64,000 bases of DNA, taken from contig NZ_CP043450.1 of the NCBI RefSeq assembly GCF_003286415.2, positions 3,162,001 through 3,226,000 on the forward strand, written 5' to 3'. A program made the position numbers and the translations under genes. Position 1 is the first letter of the stretch. Every line of letters begins with the position of its first letter. The notes below the pieces were generated by a model, which made no database searches, was not told where the DNA came from, and worked only from the letters and a program-made list of their open reading frames with translations. The stretch is from Mucilaginibacter rubeus (GTDB lineage Bacteria; Bacteroidota; Bacteroidia; Sphingobacteriales; Sphingobacteriaceae). Shown piece after piece: positions 43,499 to 52,043 of the stretch.

Positions 43499-44899
43499 AT
43501 GAAACTAACTATACACGGGGCGGCCCGTCAGGTTACCGGAAGCATGCATTTGCTTGAGGTTGGCCAATATAAAATTTTGGTGGATTGCGGGCTGGATTAT
43601 GAAAAGGACCGCAGTGTAATATCCAACGAAAACTTTCCCTTTAACCCCGAAACCATTGATGTGGTTGTGCTTACCCATGCCCATATCGATCATTCAGGAA
43701 ACCTGCCCACCCTGATCCGTTTGGGCTTTGACGGGCAGATACTTTGCACCTCTCCTACTGCCGATTTAACTGAGCTGCTCCTGCTTGATTCCGTAAACCT
43801 GTTTATGCGAAAAGCCGGAGAAAGGAACAAACACCACAAGCGTGGCAGAGGCAAACACAGCGGTCATGTACAACCGCTGTATTTGCAAAAACACGTAATG
43901 GATACAGTTGAGCGTTTTGTTACCATAGGCTTCAACAAACCTTTCCGTATCACCGGCGATATCGAATTAACTTTTGTACCCGTTGGTCACCTGTTAGGTG
44001 CTGCGGCAGCAGTATTTAAAATAAACGACAAAGGCGAAGAAAAATCAATTGCCTTTACCGGCGACATCGGCAGGAAAAATTACCCTGTATTAAACGATCC
44101 TCAGCCCCTGCCCCCGGTAGATTTCCTGGTATCAGAAGCTACCTACGGTGGCCGCTATCACAGTAAAGACAAAACCGTTGAACAAACCCTGATAGAGGTT
44201 ATTGAAAAGGCCTGTATTAAAGAACAGGGGCGTTTAATTATCCCTGCGTTTAGTATCGGGCGTACGCAATCATTGGTATATACTTTAAATAAGATCTTTA
44301 GTATGGGATTGCTGCCCCCTGTTAAAGTTTTTGTGGATAGTCCGATGGCCACGCAGGCCACTGAAGTTTTCAGGAAGTACCATAGCCACGTTAACCAGGA
44401 AGCCCAGGAATTTTACCAGAAACGCGGTGACGAGTTTGAATTTGATAATCTCACTTATGTAGAGACCTTAAAGGATAGCCGGCAGATCTCTAATTATTGG
44501 GAGCCCTGTATCATCATATCATCTGCAGGAATGCTTGAAGGCGGACGTATACAGGACCATTTGTTTTACAACATCCAGAATTATTACGCCACCATCCTAT
44601 TCATAGGCTATTGCGCCAAGGGAACTTTAGGACACCGCCTGCTGCGTGGCGATTCGATTGTGCACATCAAAGACCGCGAACTTGCCGTTTATGCCACTAT
44701 CAAGCAAACAGACGTACTTAGTGCCCACGGCGATCATGATGATCTTATGAGCACTGTAAACGCTATTGGTAAGGATAGATTAAAACATGTATTCCTTGTA
44801 CACGGTGAAGGGGAAAGTATGCAGTTATTAGCCAATGACCTGGAAAAAGAAGGCTATGGGGTGACTATGCCTGAAAAGGGTATTTCGTACATTATTTAG
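43499..44899 (+). CDS. MBL-fold beta-CASP metallohydrolase (RNase J/CPSF-like)
   Basis: A 466-residue hydrolase. The zinc motif is VVLTHAHIDHSGNLPTLIRL near residues 60-80, with IAFTGDIGRKNYPVL near 183-197 giving further metal ligands. The beta-CASP insert runs about 220-390 (IIPAFSIGRTQSLVYTLNKI, then VFVDSPMATQATEVF). The C-terminal RNA-specificity motif block is IKQTDVLSAHGDHDDLMSTV. Such enzymes cleave or trim RNA, and are often annotated as RNA-processing exonucleases. The monocistronic placement gives no partner. Confidence 0.93.
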   Translation: MKLTIHGAARQVTGSMHLLEVGQYKILVDCGLDYEKDRSVISNENFPFNPETIDVVVLTHAHIDHSGNLPTLIRLGFDGQILCTSPTADLTELLLLDSVNLFMRKAGERNKHHKRGRGKHSGHVQPLYLQKHVMDTVERFVTIGFNKPFRITGDIELTFVPVGHLLGAAAAVFKINDKGEEKSIAFTGDIGRKNYPVLNDPQPLPPVDFLVSEATYGGRYHSKDKTVEQTLIEVIEKACIKEQGRLIIPAFSIGRTQSLVYTLNKIFSMGLLPPVKVFVDSPMATQATEVFRKYHSHVNQEAQEFYQKRGDEFEFDNLTYVETLKDSRQISNYWEPCIIISSAGMLEGGRIQDHLFYNIQNYYATILFIGYCAKGTLGHRLLRGDSIVHIKDRELAVYATIKQTDVLSAHGDHDDLMSTVNAIGKDRLKHVFLVHGEGESMQLLANDLEKEGYGVTMPEKGISYII

Positions 44900-44988
44900 C
44901 CTCTATTTCAATTCGTTTACTGGAACAGAAGTTTTTAGTTATGGTTATGGAAATGTTGCTTATTTGGCATCTTCATTAAAAAACACTC

Positions 44989-45735
44989 ATGAAAAAAACG
45001 ATTCTGTTTGCTTTATTTGTTTTATTAACGCCATCTGCATTTAGTCAAAACTACAAATCAGAATACGGATATCCGGTCCTCGCACTTATCGAAACTAATC
45101 CGTGGATGATGGTCATTGGATCAGACGTACCGAGTTTTGTACTTTATAAAAATGGTCAGATTTTGTATAAAAAGACCATCGCAGGCAAAATAAAGTACTT
45201 TCAAACTAAAGTTCCATCAAATAAAATAAACGAGACACTACAAATGCTCGGTGTTACGGATAGCCTTCGGATACTTCCTTCGTACATCGCAGGCACGCGC
45301 GCAACAGATCATCCTTCAAGTAAATTAACGTTGAATTTAGGTCATCCTAAGCGAATAGAAGTATATGGGAGTCTTCGTTATGAAAAAAGTGAAGCAAGAC
45401 AAAAAACGCCCTCACCATTTCTAAAGGTATTCGACAAACTTATCAATTTTAAAGATAGCAAAGCCAAAGAGTGGCTACCCGACAGCATAGAAGTAATTTT
45501 AACGAGCTATAGCTACTCTGCCGAGCGCCCGTTAAATTGGCCTCTCGGATGGCCCGATTTAAGAGATCAGCATACCGTTCAAAGAAATACAGACCTGTAT
45601 AGCGTCTATATCGATAGAAAAGATCTCGATAAGCTTACAAAGTTCATTAGCTCATTGAAAGACAAACAAGCTGTACGGGTTAACGGACGATTATTTTCAG
45701 TATCATATCGTTTTCCCTTCCCTAACATTAGGTAG
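44989..45735 (+). CDS. Secreted hypothetical protein, 248 residues
   Basis: A 248-residue protein with an N-terminal signal peptide (ILFALFVLLTPSAFSQ). No domain recognised. The mature part has a beta-rich pattern (IPSYIA-like and LKVFDKLINF segments) with many Lys, Tyr and Pro. Its base composition looks more AT-rich and its codon choice a little different from neighbouring genes, though this was not measured. It is followed by a strong bidirectional terminator. Possibly a lineage-specific or acquired gene. Confidence 0.65.
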   Translation: MKKTILFALFVLLTPSAFSQNYKSEYGYPVLALIETNPWMMVIGSDVPSFVLYKNGQILYKKTIAGKIKYFQTKVPSNKINETLQMLGVTDSLRILPSYIAGTRATDHPSSKLTLNLGHPKRIEVYGSLRYEKSEARQKTPSPFLKVFDKLINFKDSKAKEWLPDSIEVILTSYSYSAERPLNWPLGWPDLRDQHTVQRNTDLYSVYIDRKDLDKLTKFISSLKDKQAVRVNGRLFSVSYRFPFPNIR

Positions 45736-45749
45736 ATCAGAATCTATCT

Positions 45750-45795
45750 AAAATAGAAACGGCACCGATGTTAAATCGGTGCCGTTTCTATTTAG
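45750..45795. terminator. Bidirectional terminator between convergent genes
   Basis: A near-perfect 19-bp stem, AAATAGAAACGGCACCGAT (45751-45769) with ATCGGTGCCGTTTCTATTT (45775-45793), serves the plus-strand gene and serA on the minus strand. Confidence 0.9.
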
Positions 45796-45809
45796 TATTT
45801 ATCAGCTAA

Positions 45810-46763
45810 TTAAGCTTTTTTAAAGTGCTCAATGATTAAGCTTGCAAGCTCAACACCAATTCTTTCCTGAGCCTCGTTGGTGGCAGCACCAATATGCGGT
45901 GTCAGGGAAATTTTTGGATGAGTTAAGATCTCTGTGCGAGGAGTTGGCTCATTGTCGAACACGTCAAGTGCAGCAAATGAAACCTGACCGCTGTTTAAAG
46001 CGTCAACCAGGGCAAGCTCGTCGATCAAGCCACCGCGTGAAATATTTACCAGGCCAACACCTTTTTTAGTTTTAGCCAATTCTTCGGCACCAAAAAGGGC
46101 TTTGTCGATGAATGGGGTATGCAGGGTGATGAAATCCGCTGTAGCGATGATCTCATCAAGGGTGGATTTTTTAACAGCTACTTTAACAGTAGTACCACCA
46201 CCTAAAACGAGATCCAATTCAGGATTGAAATCAAAAAGATCATAAGCCAGCACATCCATACCAACACCGATAGCTATTTTAGCTACTTCCCTACCAATAC
46301 GGCCAAAGCCTACAATACCTAAAGTTTTACCGCGAAGCTCAACGCCTTTGGCATAAGCTTTTTTCAGATCGTTAAATTTAGTACCACCTTCTACCGGCAT
46401 TTTACGGTTGCTATCAGGTAAAAAGCGCACAGCGCCAAATAAGCTCGCAAATACAAGCTCAGCTACTGATAATGAAGATGAAGCCGGGGTATTGTACACG
46501 CCAATACCTTTTTCTTTAGCGTAATCAACATCAATATTATCAACACCTACACCACCGCGACCAATCAGTTTCAGGTTGGGGGTAGCGTCGATTAATGCTT
46601 TACGTACTTTAGTTGCGCTACGTACGGTAATAGCATCATAGTTTTTCAATTTTTCAGGAAGCTCATCCTGTGGAATATTGTTGGTATCTACAAAAAAGCC
46701 GGCATCTTCCAGCATTTTTTTTCCTATTGGGTCGATACCGTCGTTAGCTAATATTTTGATCAT
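45810..46763 (-). CDS. serA: D-3-phosphoglycerate dehydrogenase (2-hydroxyacid dehydrogenase family)
   Basis: A 317-residue NAD-dependent dehydrogenase. Nucleotide-binding motif LGIVGFGRIGREVAK is near residues 149-163. The catalytic Arg is in LVNISRGGLIDE, Glu in FDNEPTPRTE, and His in LTPHIGAATNEAQ. It lacks a C-terminal ACT domain (short form), so allosteric serine control by that domain is absent. It follows serC in the same direction, 81 nt downstream, so together they supply the first two steps of serine synthesis. The 2-hydroxyacid substrate is inferred from that context. Confidence 0.9.
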   Translation of the reverse strand: MIKILANDGIDPIGKKMLEDAGFFVDTNNIPQDELPEKLKNYDAITVRSATKVRKALIDATPNLKLIGRGGVGVDNIDVDYAKEKGIGVYNTPASSSLSVAELVFASLFGAVRFLPDSNRKMPVEGGTKFNDLKKAYAKGVELRGKTLGIVGFGRIGREVAKIAIGVGMDVLAYDLFDFNPELDLVLGGGTTVKVAVKKSTLDEIIATADFITLHTPFIDKALFGAEELAKTKKGVGLVNISRGGLIDELALVDALNSGQVSFAALDVFDNEPTPRTEILTHPKISLTPHIGAATNEAQERIGVELASLIIEHFKKA

Positions 46764-46773
46764 TTTATTATAT

Positions 46774-46845
46774 CATTGGGTCATCAGGTCATTGAGTCAT
46801 TGCCATAAAAACGACATAATGACTCAATGATTTAATGAAATAAAT
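46774..46845. repeat. Small hairpin of TCATTGAGTCATT arms between serC and serA
   Basis: TCATTGAGTCATT (46789-46801) and AATGACTCAATGA (46818-46830) are perfect 13-bp arms, flanked by imperfect GTCAT repeats. It lies inside the presumed serC-serA operon and could be an extragenic palindrome or a processing or attenuation site. Confidence 0.7.
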
Positions 46846-47912
46846 TATTTATTCTTTTCAGCAAATTCCTGCATTGCGTCAATCAGCACGTAGATGCTGC
46901 TTATTGGCAACGCGTTGTAAATTGAAGCACGGAAACCACCTACACTCCTATGGCCTTTGATGCCAACTATACCGCGTTCTTCGGCAAGTTTCAGGAATGG
47001 TTTTTCCAACTCAGGGTTTTCCATTACAAAGCAAACGTTCATTTTTGAGCGGTCTTCAACGGCAGCCACTGCTTTGAACAATGGGTTGCGGTCAATTTCC
47101 TCATACAATACACGTGCTTTGGTAATGTTTTCCTGCTCAATAGCAGGAACGCCACCTTTTGCCTTTAACCATTTAAGGGTAAGCATAGATACGTAGATAG
47201 CAAATACCGGTGGAGTGTTGTACATTGAACCACCTTCAATTTGAGTTTGGTAGTTGAACATTGCAGGGATCTTACGACCGGTTTTACCAAGCAGATCGTC
47301 CTTAACAATAACCAAAGTAACACCTGCAGGGCCCATGTTTTTCTGAGCGCCGGCGTAGATCAAACCAAAATCGGCAACGTTAACCACACGGCTGAAAATA
47401 TCTGATGACATATCGCAAACCACCGGAACAGGCGATTTAAAGAACTCCTGTAACTGTGTACCGTAAATGGTATTATTAGAAGTAATGTGGATATAAGCAG
47501 CATCGGCCGGGATTTCAAAATCCTTAGGGATGTAAGTAAAGTTAGCCTCTTTTGATGAAGCAACAACCTGCACTTCGCCAAAATATTTAGCTTCTTTTAA
47601 AGCTTTGTTTGCCCAAACGCCGGTTTCAACATAAGCAGCTTTACCGCCTTCTGGCAGCAAATTGTAAGGAGCCAAAGCAAACTGAGTGCTCGCGCCGCCT
47701 TGCAGAAACAATACCGAATAACCTTCAGGAACGTTGAATAATTCTTTTACCAGGCTTACAGCTTCATCTAAAACAGCCTCAAACTCTTTTGATCGGTGCG
47801 AAATTTCAAGCAAAGAGAGTCCAGTACCATTAAAATCAATAACTGCTTCTGAAGCTTGCTTTAAAACTTCGTGTGGTAGAATGCCAGGTCCGGCACCAAA
47901 ATTATGTTTCAT
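46845..47912 (-). CDS. serC: Phosphoserine aminotransferase
   Basis: A 355-residue PLP enzyme converting 3-phosphohydroxypyruvate to phosphoserine. It opens with the family start [20 protein letters not shown]; the PLP lysine is in [20 protein letters not shown] near residue 196, and the substrate-binding C-terminus [19 protein letters not shown] is intact. It sits upstream of serA on the same strand. Confidence 0.96.
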   Translation of the reverse strand: MKHNFGAGPGILPHEVLKQASEAVIDFNGTGLSLLEISHRSKEFEAVLDEAVSLVKELFNVPEGYSVLFLQGGASTQFALAPYNLLPEGGKAAYVETGVWANKALKEAKYFGEVQVVASSKEANFTYIPKDFEIPADAAYIHITSNNTIYGTQLQEFFKSPVPVVCDMSSDIFSRVVNVADFGLIYAGAQKNMGPAGVTLVIVKDDLLGKTGRKIPAMFNYQTQIEGGSMYNTPPVFAIYVSMLTLKWLKAKGGVPAIEQENITKARVLYEEIDRNPLFKAVAAVEDRSKMNVCFVMENPELEKPFLKLAEERGIVGIKGHRSVGGFRASIYNALPISSIYVLIDAMQEFAEKNK

Positions 47913-48113
47913 AAAATTAACGAATTGTAGGTTCTAAATACACTATTAGGAAGTTTGTATTTTGTTGGGCCGAAGTTAATTAATTTGACAAAATATATAG
48001 ACATTATTTACATTTTTTGAAAAAATATACAATTAATCAACAAAAGGCCCTTTGATTGCAAATAATTAAACTAACCCTACAGGGCTGGTAGTAATTATTG
48101 CCATTATAATAAA

Positions 48114-48764
48114 TTAAGGATGTTTAAGTTTTGATATCGCGGCCAGCTGGTCGGCCGACGAGAATACCGAAGTACCTGCAACAAACACATTTGCTCCTGC
48201 ATCTATCAGTTTTGTTACATTGTTAGCGTCTACCCCACCGTCAATCTCAATTAACAGACCGGGATTTTTTTCGGTACTTAGTGTCCTGAGCTCTTTTATC
48301 TTTTTATAAGTATTCTCAACAAAGTGTTGTCCGCCAAAACCGGGATTAACCGACATGATCAAAACCATATCCAAATCGGCAACAATATCTTCCAGCATAA
48401 ATACCGGAGTGGCCGGGTTAATGGCAACTGCAGCCTTACAACCTAATTGCTTAATAGCCTGAATGGTACGGTGTAAATGAGGGCAAGCTTCCTGGTGAAC
48501 GGTGATGCTATCTGCTCCGGCATCTTTAAATGCTTTCAGGTAACGGTCGGGCTCAACAATCATCAGGTGTACGTCAAGCGGTTTGGTAGCGTGCTTTTTT
48601 ACAGCACTTATCACCGGGAAACCAAAAGAGATATTAGGAACAAACATGCCATCCATAACATCAACGTGGATCCAGTCGGCTTCGCTGTTATTGATCATTT
48701 CGATATCGCGTTGCAGGTTGGCAAAATCGGCCGCTAAGATAGATGGGGCTATGAGGTGATTCAT
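48114..48764 (-). CDS. rpe: Ribulose-phosphate 3-epimerase
   Basis: A 216-residue TIM-barrel enzyme of the pentose phosphate pathway. Opening APSILAADFANLQRDIE and WIHVDVMDGMFVPNISFG hold the metal ligands, VHLMIVEPDRYL the next, and EIDGGVDANNVTKLI and VNPGFGGQHFVENT the phosphate-binding end. The ATG at 48764 is the start; a TTG just upstream is part of a perfect -7 box (48768-48775). Length is normal. Confidence 0.97.
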   Translation of the reverse strand: MNHLIAPSILAADFANLQRDIEMINNSEADWIHVDVMDGMFVPNISFGFPVISAVKKHATKPLDVHLMIVEPDRYLKAFKDAGADSITVHQEACPHLHRTIQAIKQLGCKAAVAINPATPVFMLEDIVADLDMVLIMSVNPGFGGQHFVENTYKKIKELRTLSTEKNPGLLIEIDGGVDANNVTKLIDAGANVFVAGTSVFSSADQLAAISKLKHP

Positions 48765-48767
48765 ATG

Positions 48768-48775
48768 CAAATATA
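48768..48775 (-). promoter_or_regulatory. -7 promoter box of rpe, likely leaderless
   Basis: TATATTTG on the minus strand, ending 3 nt before the ATG at 48764. Transcription probably starts at the start codon. Confidence 0.7.
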
Positions 48776-48869
48776 TAAAACCCGATTACCTGCCCGCCGG
48801 TAAAGGGTAATTATTTTATGATATAAATGTAAAAAAATGGAACATATGTTTTAGCGGTTATTAATCAGG

Positions 48870-49070
48870 CCGTCATCCCGAACTTGCTTCAGATCTCATT
48901 TGATAAGCTGTCTGCCAATCAAATCGCCTGTCGCGTGGGATGCTGAAACAAGTTATCCATCATATATTTACAAACGTTTGTCATGCTGAGGAACGAAGCA
49001 TCTTCTTCGCTCTGTATAGCGGCTTGCCTATAGAAGAAGATCCTTCGCTATCGCTCAGGATGACAAACGC
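48870..49070. repeat. Two adjacent hairpin elements upstream of rpe
   Basis: The first (about 48870-48956) pairs GAACTTGCTTCAG with CTGAAACAAGTT and TCATCCC with GGGATG, imperfectly. The second has the left arm GTTTGTCATGCTGAGGAACG (from 48976) against CGCTCAGGATGACAAAC (to 49068), with inner CATCTTCTT/AAGAAGATC and the loop GCTCTGTATAG. The second shares loop words with the element at 51914-51995. A further GC stem (CCGCGGGTT/AACCCGCGG, 49172-49200) lies before the next gene's stop. This fills most of the 48771-49213 gap. Confidence 0.7.
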
Positions 49071-49213
49071 TTCGCGGGCTCAAGCGGAAGCGCCTCCCAA
49101 AAAATCATTCAAACGAGGACACTTGAACGGCCGTTTTGGGTGCTAAAGCTGGAAGCTTTTAACATGCTCAACCGCGGGTTACACTGCGTTAAACCCGCGG
49201 CAATTTATCTTCC

Positions 49214-51799
49214 TTAAAACCTAAATCCAATAGAAACATAAGGCAGCGATCCTTCTTTCGAAAAGCCCATGACCGCCTCAATTAACACCAGCTGGGCAGG
49301 GATGATGTATAAACCGCCACCATAGCCATCATGCCACCTGTCTGATGATTCGCCAGGAACCCACACCCTGCCTACATCGTTAAAGCCTATCAGCCCAAAC
49401 GAACCGGGTAACAGGTAAGATGTGAAATCAAGCACTTTTAATCGCAACTCGAGGTTGTTATAGGCCATTGTACGCCCGGTAAAGCGGTTGGTATGAAATC
49501 CTCTGAAATTTTGGAAACCACCCAATTTTAATTGCTGAAAATAGGCCGCGTTGCCTACCGTGGTTCCTACGCCTGTACGGTTGGCAATCACCAATACCGA
49601 ATCCCTGTCGGGGTTCAAATAAAAGCTAAACTCGGATAACACCTGTCCATAAGTATTATGACTGCCCGAGCCGCCACCGCTAAAACCGCTTACGGTAGTT
49701 GTCCATAAAATGCCTTGTGTTGGAATAATGAGTTTGTTACGTGTATCCACCGTTGCATTAGCTGTTAGGCCTCCGTAAACCTTGGTACCAAATACTTGCT
49801 CATCCGGGAACGCGGCATTATAACCGTTTAAAAATCTTTCGGTATTGTTTGAAGCTTTGCTGTTATAAAACTGACCGGCAATACCAGCGCTGACATGTAA
49901 TGTTCCAAAATCGCGGTGCAGGGAAACATCTCCCGTAACATAATCATAGCGATTACGATAGTACGAGATCTTCCTGTCGTCTTTATTTTCAAAAACAGTA
50001 TTGTTGCCAATGCCAAAGAAATTGCTCAGGTTATGTGGCCCGCGAGATAGCAGGTTTATCTTCAGATCATTTTCACCTATAGCTTTTTTCCAGTCGGCCA
50101 TGTAGGTAAATAAAAATGATTTACGCTCCAACGAGTAATTGGTCAAAAACTCTTCGCGGAAAGCATATGGTTCTTTCCTAAAGCCATGCCGCTCGTACGA
50201 AAAACCACCTATCAGCAACACACCAACATCATTACTGTAATTGGCCAGGATGATAGGCTCAAACCTGTCAAATTTGAAACTGGTTTTATCATAGCTATTT
50301 ACAGTAGTATCTCTCGATGTCCGGTTCTTTGCCAGGGATGAAGGAGGCAGTACATTTTTTTGATCTGAACGGTCATAAATGTAGGTATTGCCCCTGTTAT
50401 TCAAACTGCTGTCTACCGCGAAAGTATCCATCCCATCCCCTCCTATCATTCGCACTATAATGGGCGATGGTGTTGAACCTGTAACCGTGAAAAAATCGTC
50501 ACCGTCAAAACCATACATCCTCACCTCTTTTGTAACATCCGGTTTAAAAGTGCGCTGGTAGGTTACCTTGTCAACGCTACCATCTTTCTTGATCTTATTT
50601 ATGGTAAGGGTAATATCGCCATTGGTTTCATGAGCTACGGTAAACTTATCCGTTTTATCGCTCGCCGGAACATCTACATATTTAGAAATGAACTTATAAT
50701 ACTCAAGCGCCTGTTTTTGAAGGATATTACGCCTCGCTATCATTTTACGGATAATCTCCGGGCCCGAAAGCTGATAAATGGTATCAGGCATTAAACGCAC
50801 TGCTTTTTTGATCAGGTCATTAGTAAGTTTGCTTTGCACGTAGGCTATCTGTTGTTTCCAGTCGTCTTCGCTCAATTGGTTCAGGAAATAGCGGTCAAAG
50901 TAGCGGGCATTAAAGTTCCATCCGTTGATGTCCCTGATCTCATCGCTATAGCCCTGAAATTTTGATTTGAGCCACTGGTGCGCTACTATCCAGGGTAAAA
51001 CACCCGAAGTTTTGTAATAAACCTGGTCACGATCGCGCGGAACGGGTTCATAAACGGTTTCGTGCTTACCATCTATCTTTTCCCAGCGCCATTGGTCTTC
51101 ATGCCTGTCCCAATCACCCAAAAGCATATCCAGCAGTCGGGCACGAAGCACGGTCTTTTGATCAACGCGGTTATCGTTATCATCCTGCAGCTTGCGCTGT
51201 ACCTTTTCGGTGTTATCGGTTTTATCGGCATCAAGCGGCTCACGCTCTTCAAACAAAAATACCTGGTTGGCAAAATCCTTTTGATATTCGCCAAAAGCAG
51301 GATCATCCGGAACGTAAACAATTTTAGGATTGGAATGCGGTACCCCCAAAGCTTCGGCCAGTGGCGGAACCGAAAGTGCAGAAAACGGATGCGCAGCCGA
51401 TACCTGGTCTTGCAGGATATCTTTAGCTACGGTAGGTCTTAAATCAACAGGCAACCCTTTTTCAGGATATTTTTGGATGGTTCGTAACACCCATTGCTGG
51501 CCGGTTGGATCCTGAAGACGTAATGATTTGGTTTGCTTACCTCCGCCACGTTGCAATATCTTCAGTCCACCTTTTTCGGCAGTTAGATGAAATACAGGAA
51601 AAGTGACCGGAGCAGCCCAGAGTTTGCGGTAATTATCGCCAAGAAAAAATTGATGAGTCCCGCTTACATTATTATATGACGGCTCGATAGCCAGTTTGAC
51701 GCTATCTGTACTTGTTTGAGCGTAAGAAATGTGACCAGCTAAGCCTAAGCCCGCCGTTAAAAAAAAGGATAAAGCTTTGAACAGTTTTGTGCCGCTCAT
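49214..51799 (-). CDS. Omp85/BamA-type barrel protein with conserved kinase-like periplasmic domain (short paralogue)
   Basis: An 861-residue outer-membrane protein. The ATG at 51799 is chosen over a TTG 21 nt upstream; it gives a good signal peptide (FFLTAGLGLAGHISYAQ). Residues about 45-400 form the domain shared with the 1201-residue paralogue: GDNYRKLWA near 54, a Gly-rich strand GGGKQTKSLRLQDPTG (85-100), WVLRTIQKYPEKGLP (103-117), AAHPFSALSVPPLAEALGVP (135-154), FANQVFLFEEREP (176-188), RARLLDMLLGDWDRHEDQWR (219-238) and PVPRDRDQVYY (252-262). From about residue 515 to the end is a beta-barrel whose last strand reads PYVSIGFRF, as in BamA/TamA-type proteins (LGGFQNFRGFHTNRFTGR is the L6-like loop). 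No phosphoesterase domain. Function unknown. Confidence 0.85.
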   Translation of the reverse strand: MSGTKLFKALSFFLTAGLGLAGHISYAQTSTDSVKLAIEPSYNNVSGTHQFFLGDNYRKLWAAPVTFPVFHLTAEKGGLKILQRGGGKQTKSLRLQDPTGQQWVLRTIQKYPEKGLPVDLRPTVAKDILQDQVSAAHPFSALSVPPLAEALGVPHSNPKIVYVPDDPAFGEYQKDFANQVFLFEEREPLDADKTDNTEKVQRKLQDDNDNRVDQKTVLRARLLDMLLGDWDRHEDQWRWEKIDGKHETVYEPVPRDRDQVYYKTSGVLPWIVAHQWLKSKFQGYSDEIRDINGWNFNARYFDRYFLNQLSEDDWKQQIAYVQSKLTNDLIKKAVRLMPDTIYQLSGPEIIRKMIARRNILQKQALEYYKFISKYVDVPASDKTDKFTVAHETNGDITLTINKIKKDGSVDKVTYQRTFKPDVTKEVRMYGFDGDDFFTVTGSTPSPIIVRMIGGDGMDTFAVDSSLNNRGNTYIYDRSDQKNVLPPSSLAKNRTSRDTTVNSYDKTSFKFDRFEPIILANYSNDVGVLLIGGFSYERHGFRKEPYAFREEFLTNYSLERKSFLFTYMADWKKAIGENDLKINLLSRGPHNLSNFFGIGNNTVFENKDDRKISYYRNRYDYVTGDVSLHRDFGTLHVSAGIAGQFYNSKASNNTERFLNGYNAAFPDEQVFGTKVYGGLTANATVDTRNKLIIPTQGILWTTTVSGFSGGGSGSHNTYGQVLSEFSFYLNPDRDSVLVIANRTGVGTTVGNAAYFQQLKLGGFQNFRGFHTNRFTGRTMAYNNLELRLKVLDFTSYLLPGSFGLIGFNDVGRVWVPGESSDRWHDGYGGGLYIIPAQLVLIEAVMGFSKEGSLPYVSIGFRF

Positions 51800-51913
51800 G
51801 TGGTTTTGTAAGTGATGCAACAGTAGAATAATGCATATTACAAAATAGTTTTAATTAATACACGAATAGCCGCGAGTTTCATGCAATTTAATTGGGTTGG
51901 CTTTACTCTAAAA

Positions 51914-51995
51914 CGTCATTGCGAGGCACGAAGCAATCCCAAACTATACAGAGCAGCTCTGCCAATCGGGGATTGCTTCGTTCCTCGCAATGACG
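51914..51995. repeat. Long hairpin element with GTCATTGCGAGG arms
   Basis: CGTCATTGCGAGGCACGAAG (from 51914) continues to CAATCCC and is matched by GGGATTGCTTCGTTCCTCGC to 51995, giving 27-bp arms with one mismatch. The loop contains the words TATACAGAGC and GCTCTGCCAA. It lies between the 785-residue GAF protein gene and the short Omp85 paralogue. Confidence 0.85.
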
Positions 51996-52043
51996 CTTTT
52001 TATAATTTTCTCACAACGACGATTATTTATAAATCCCAGTGGC

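Noticed and set aside
49172..49200. GC stem as a terminator of the short Omp85 gene
   Set aside because: A good stem, but no T-run follows on the minus strand.
51800..51820. TTG start for the short Omp85 paralogue
   Set aside because: The ATG at 51799 gives a proper signal peptide; the seven extra residues add nothing.
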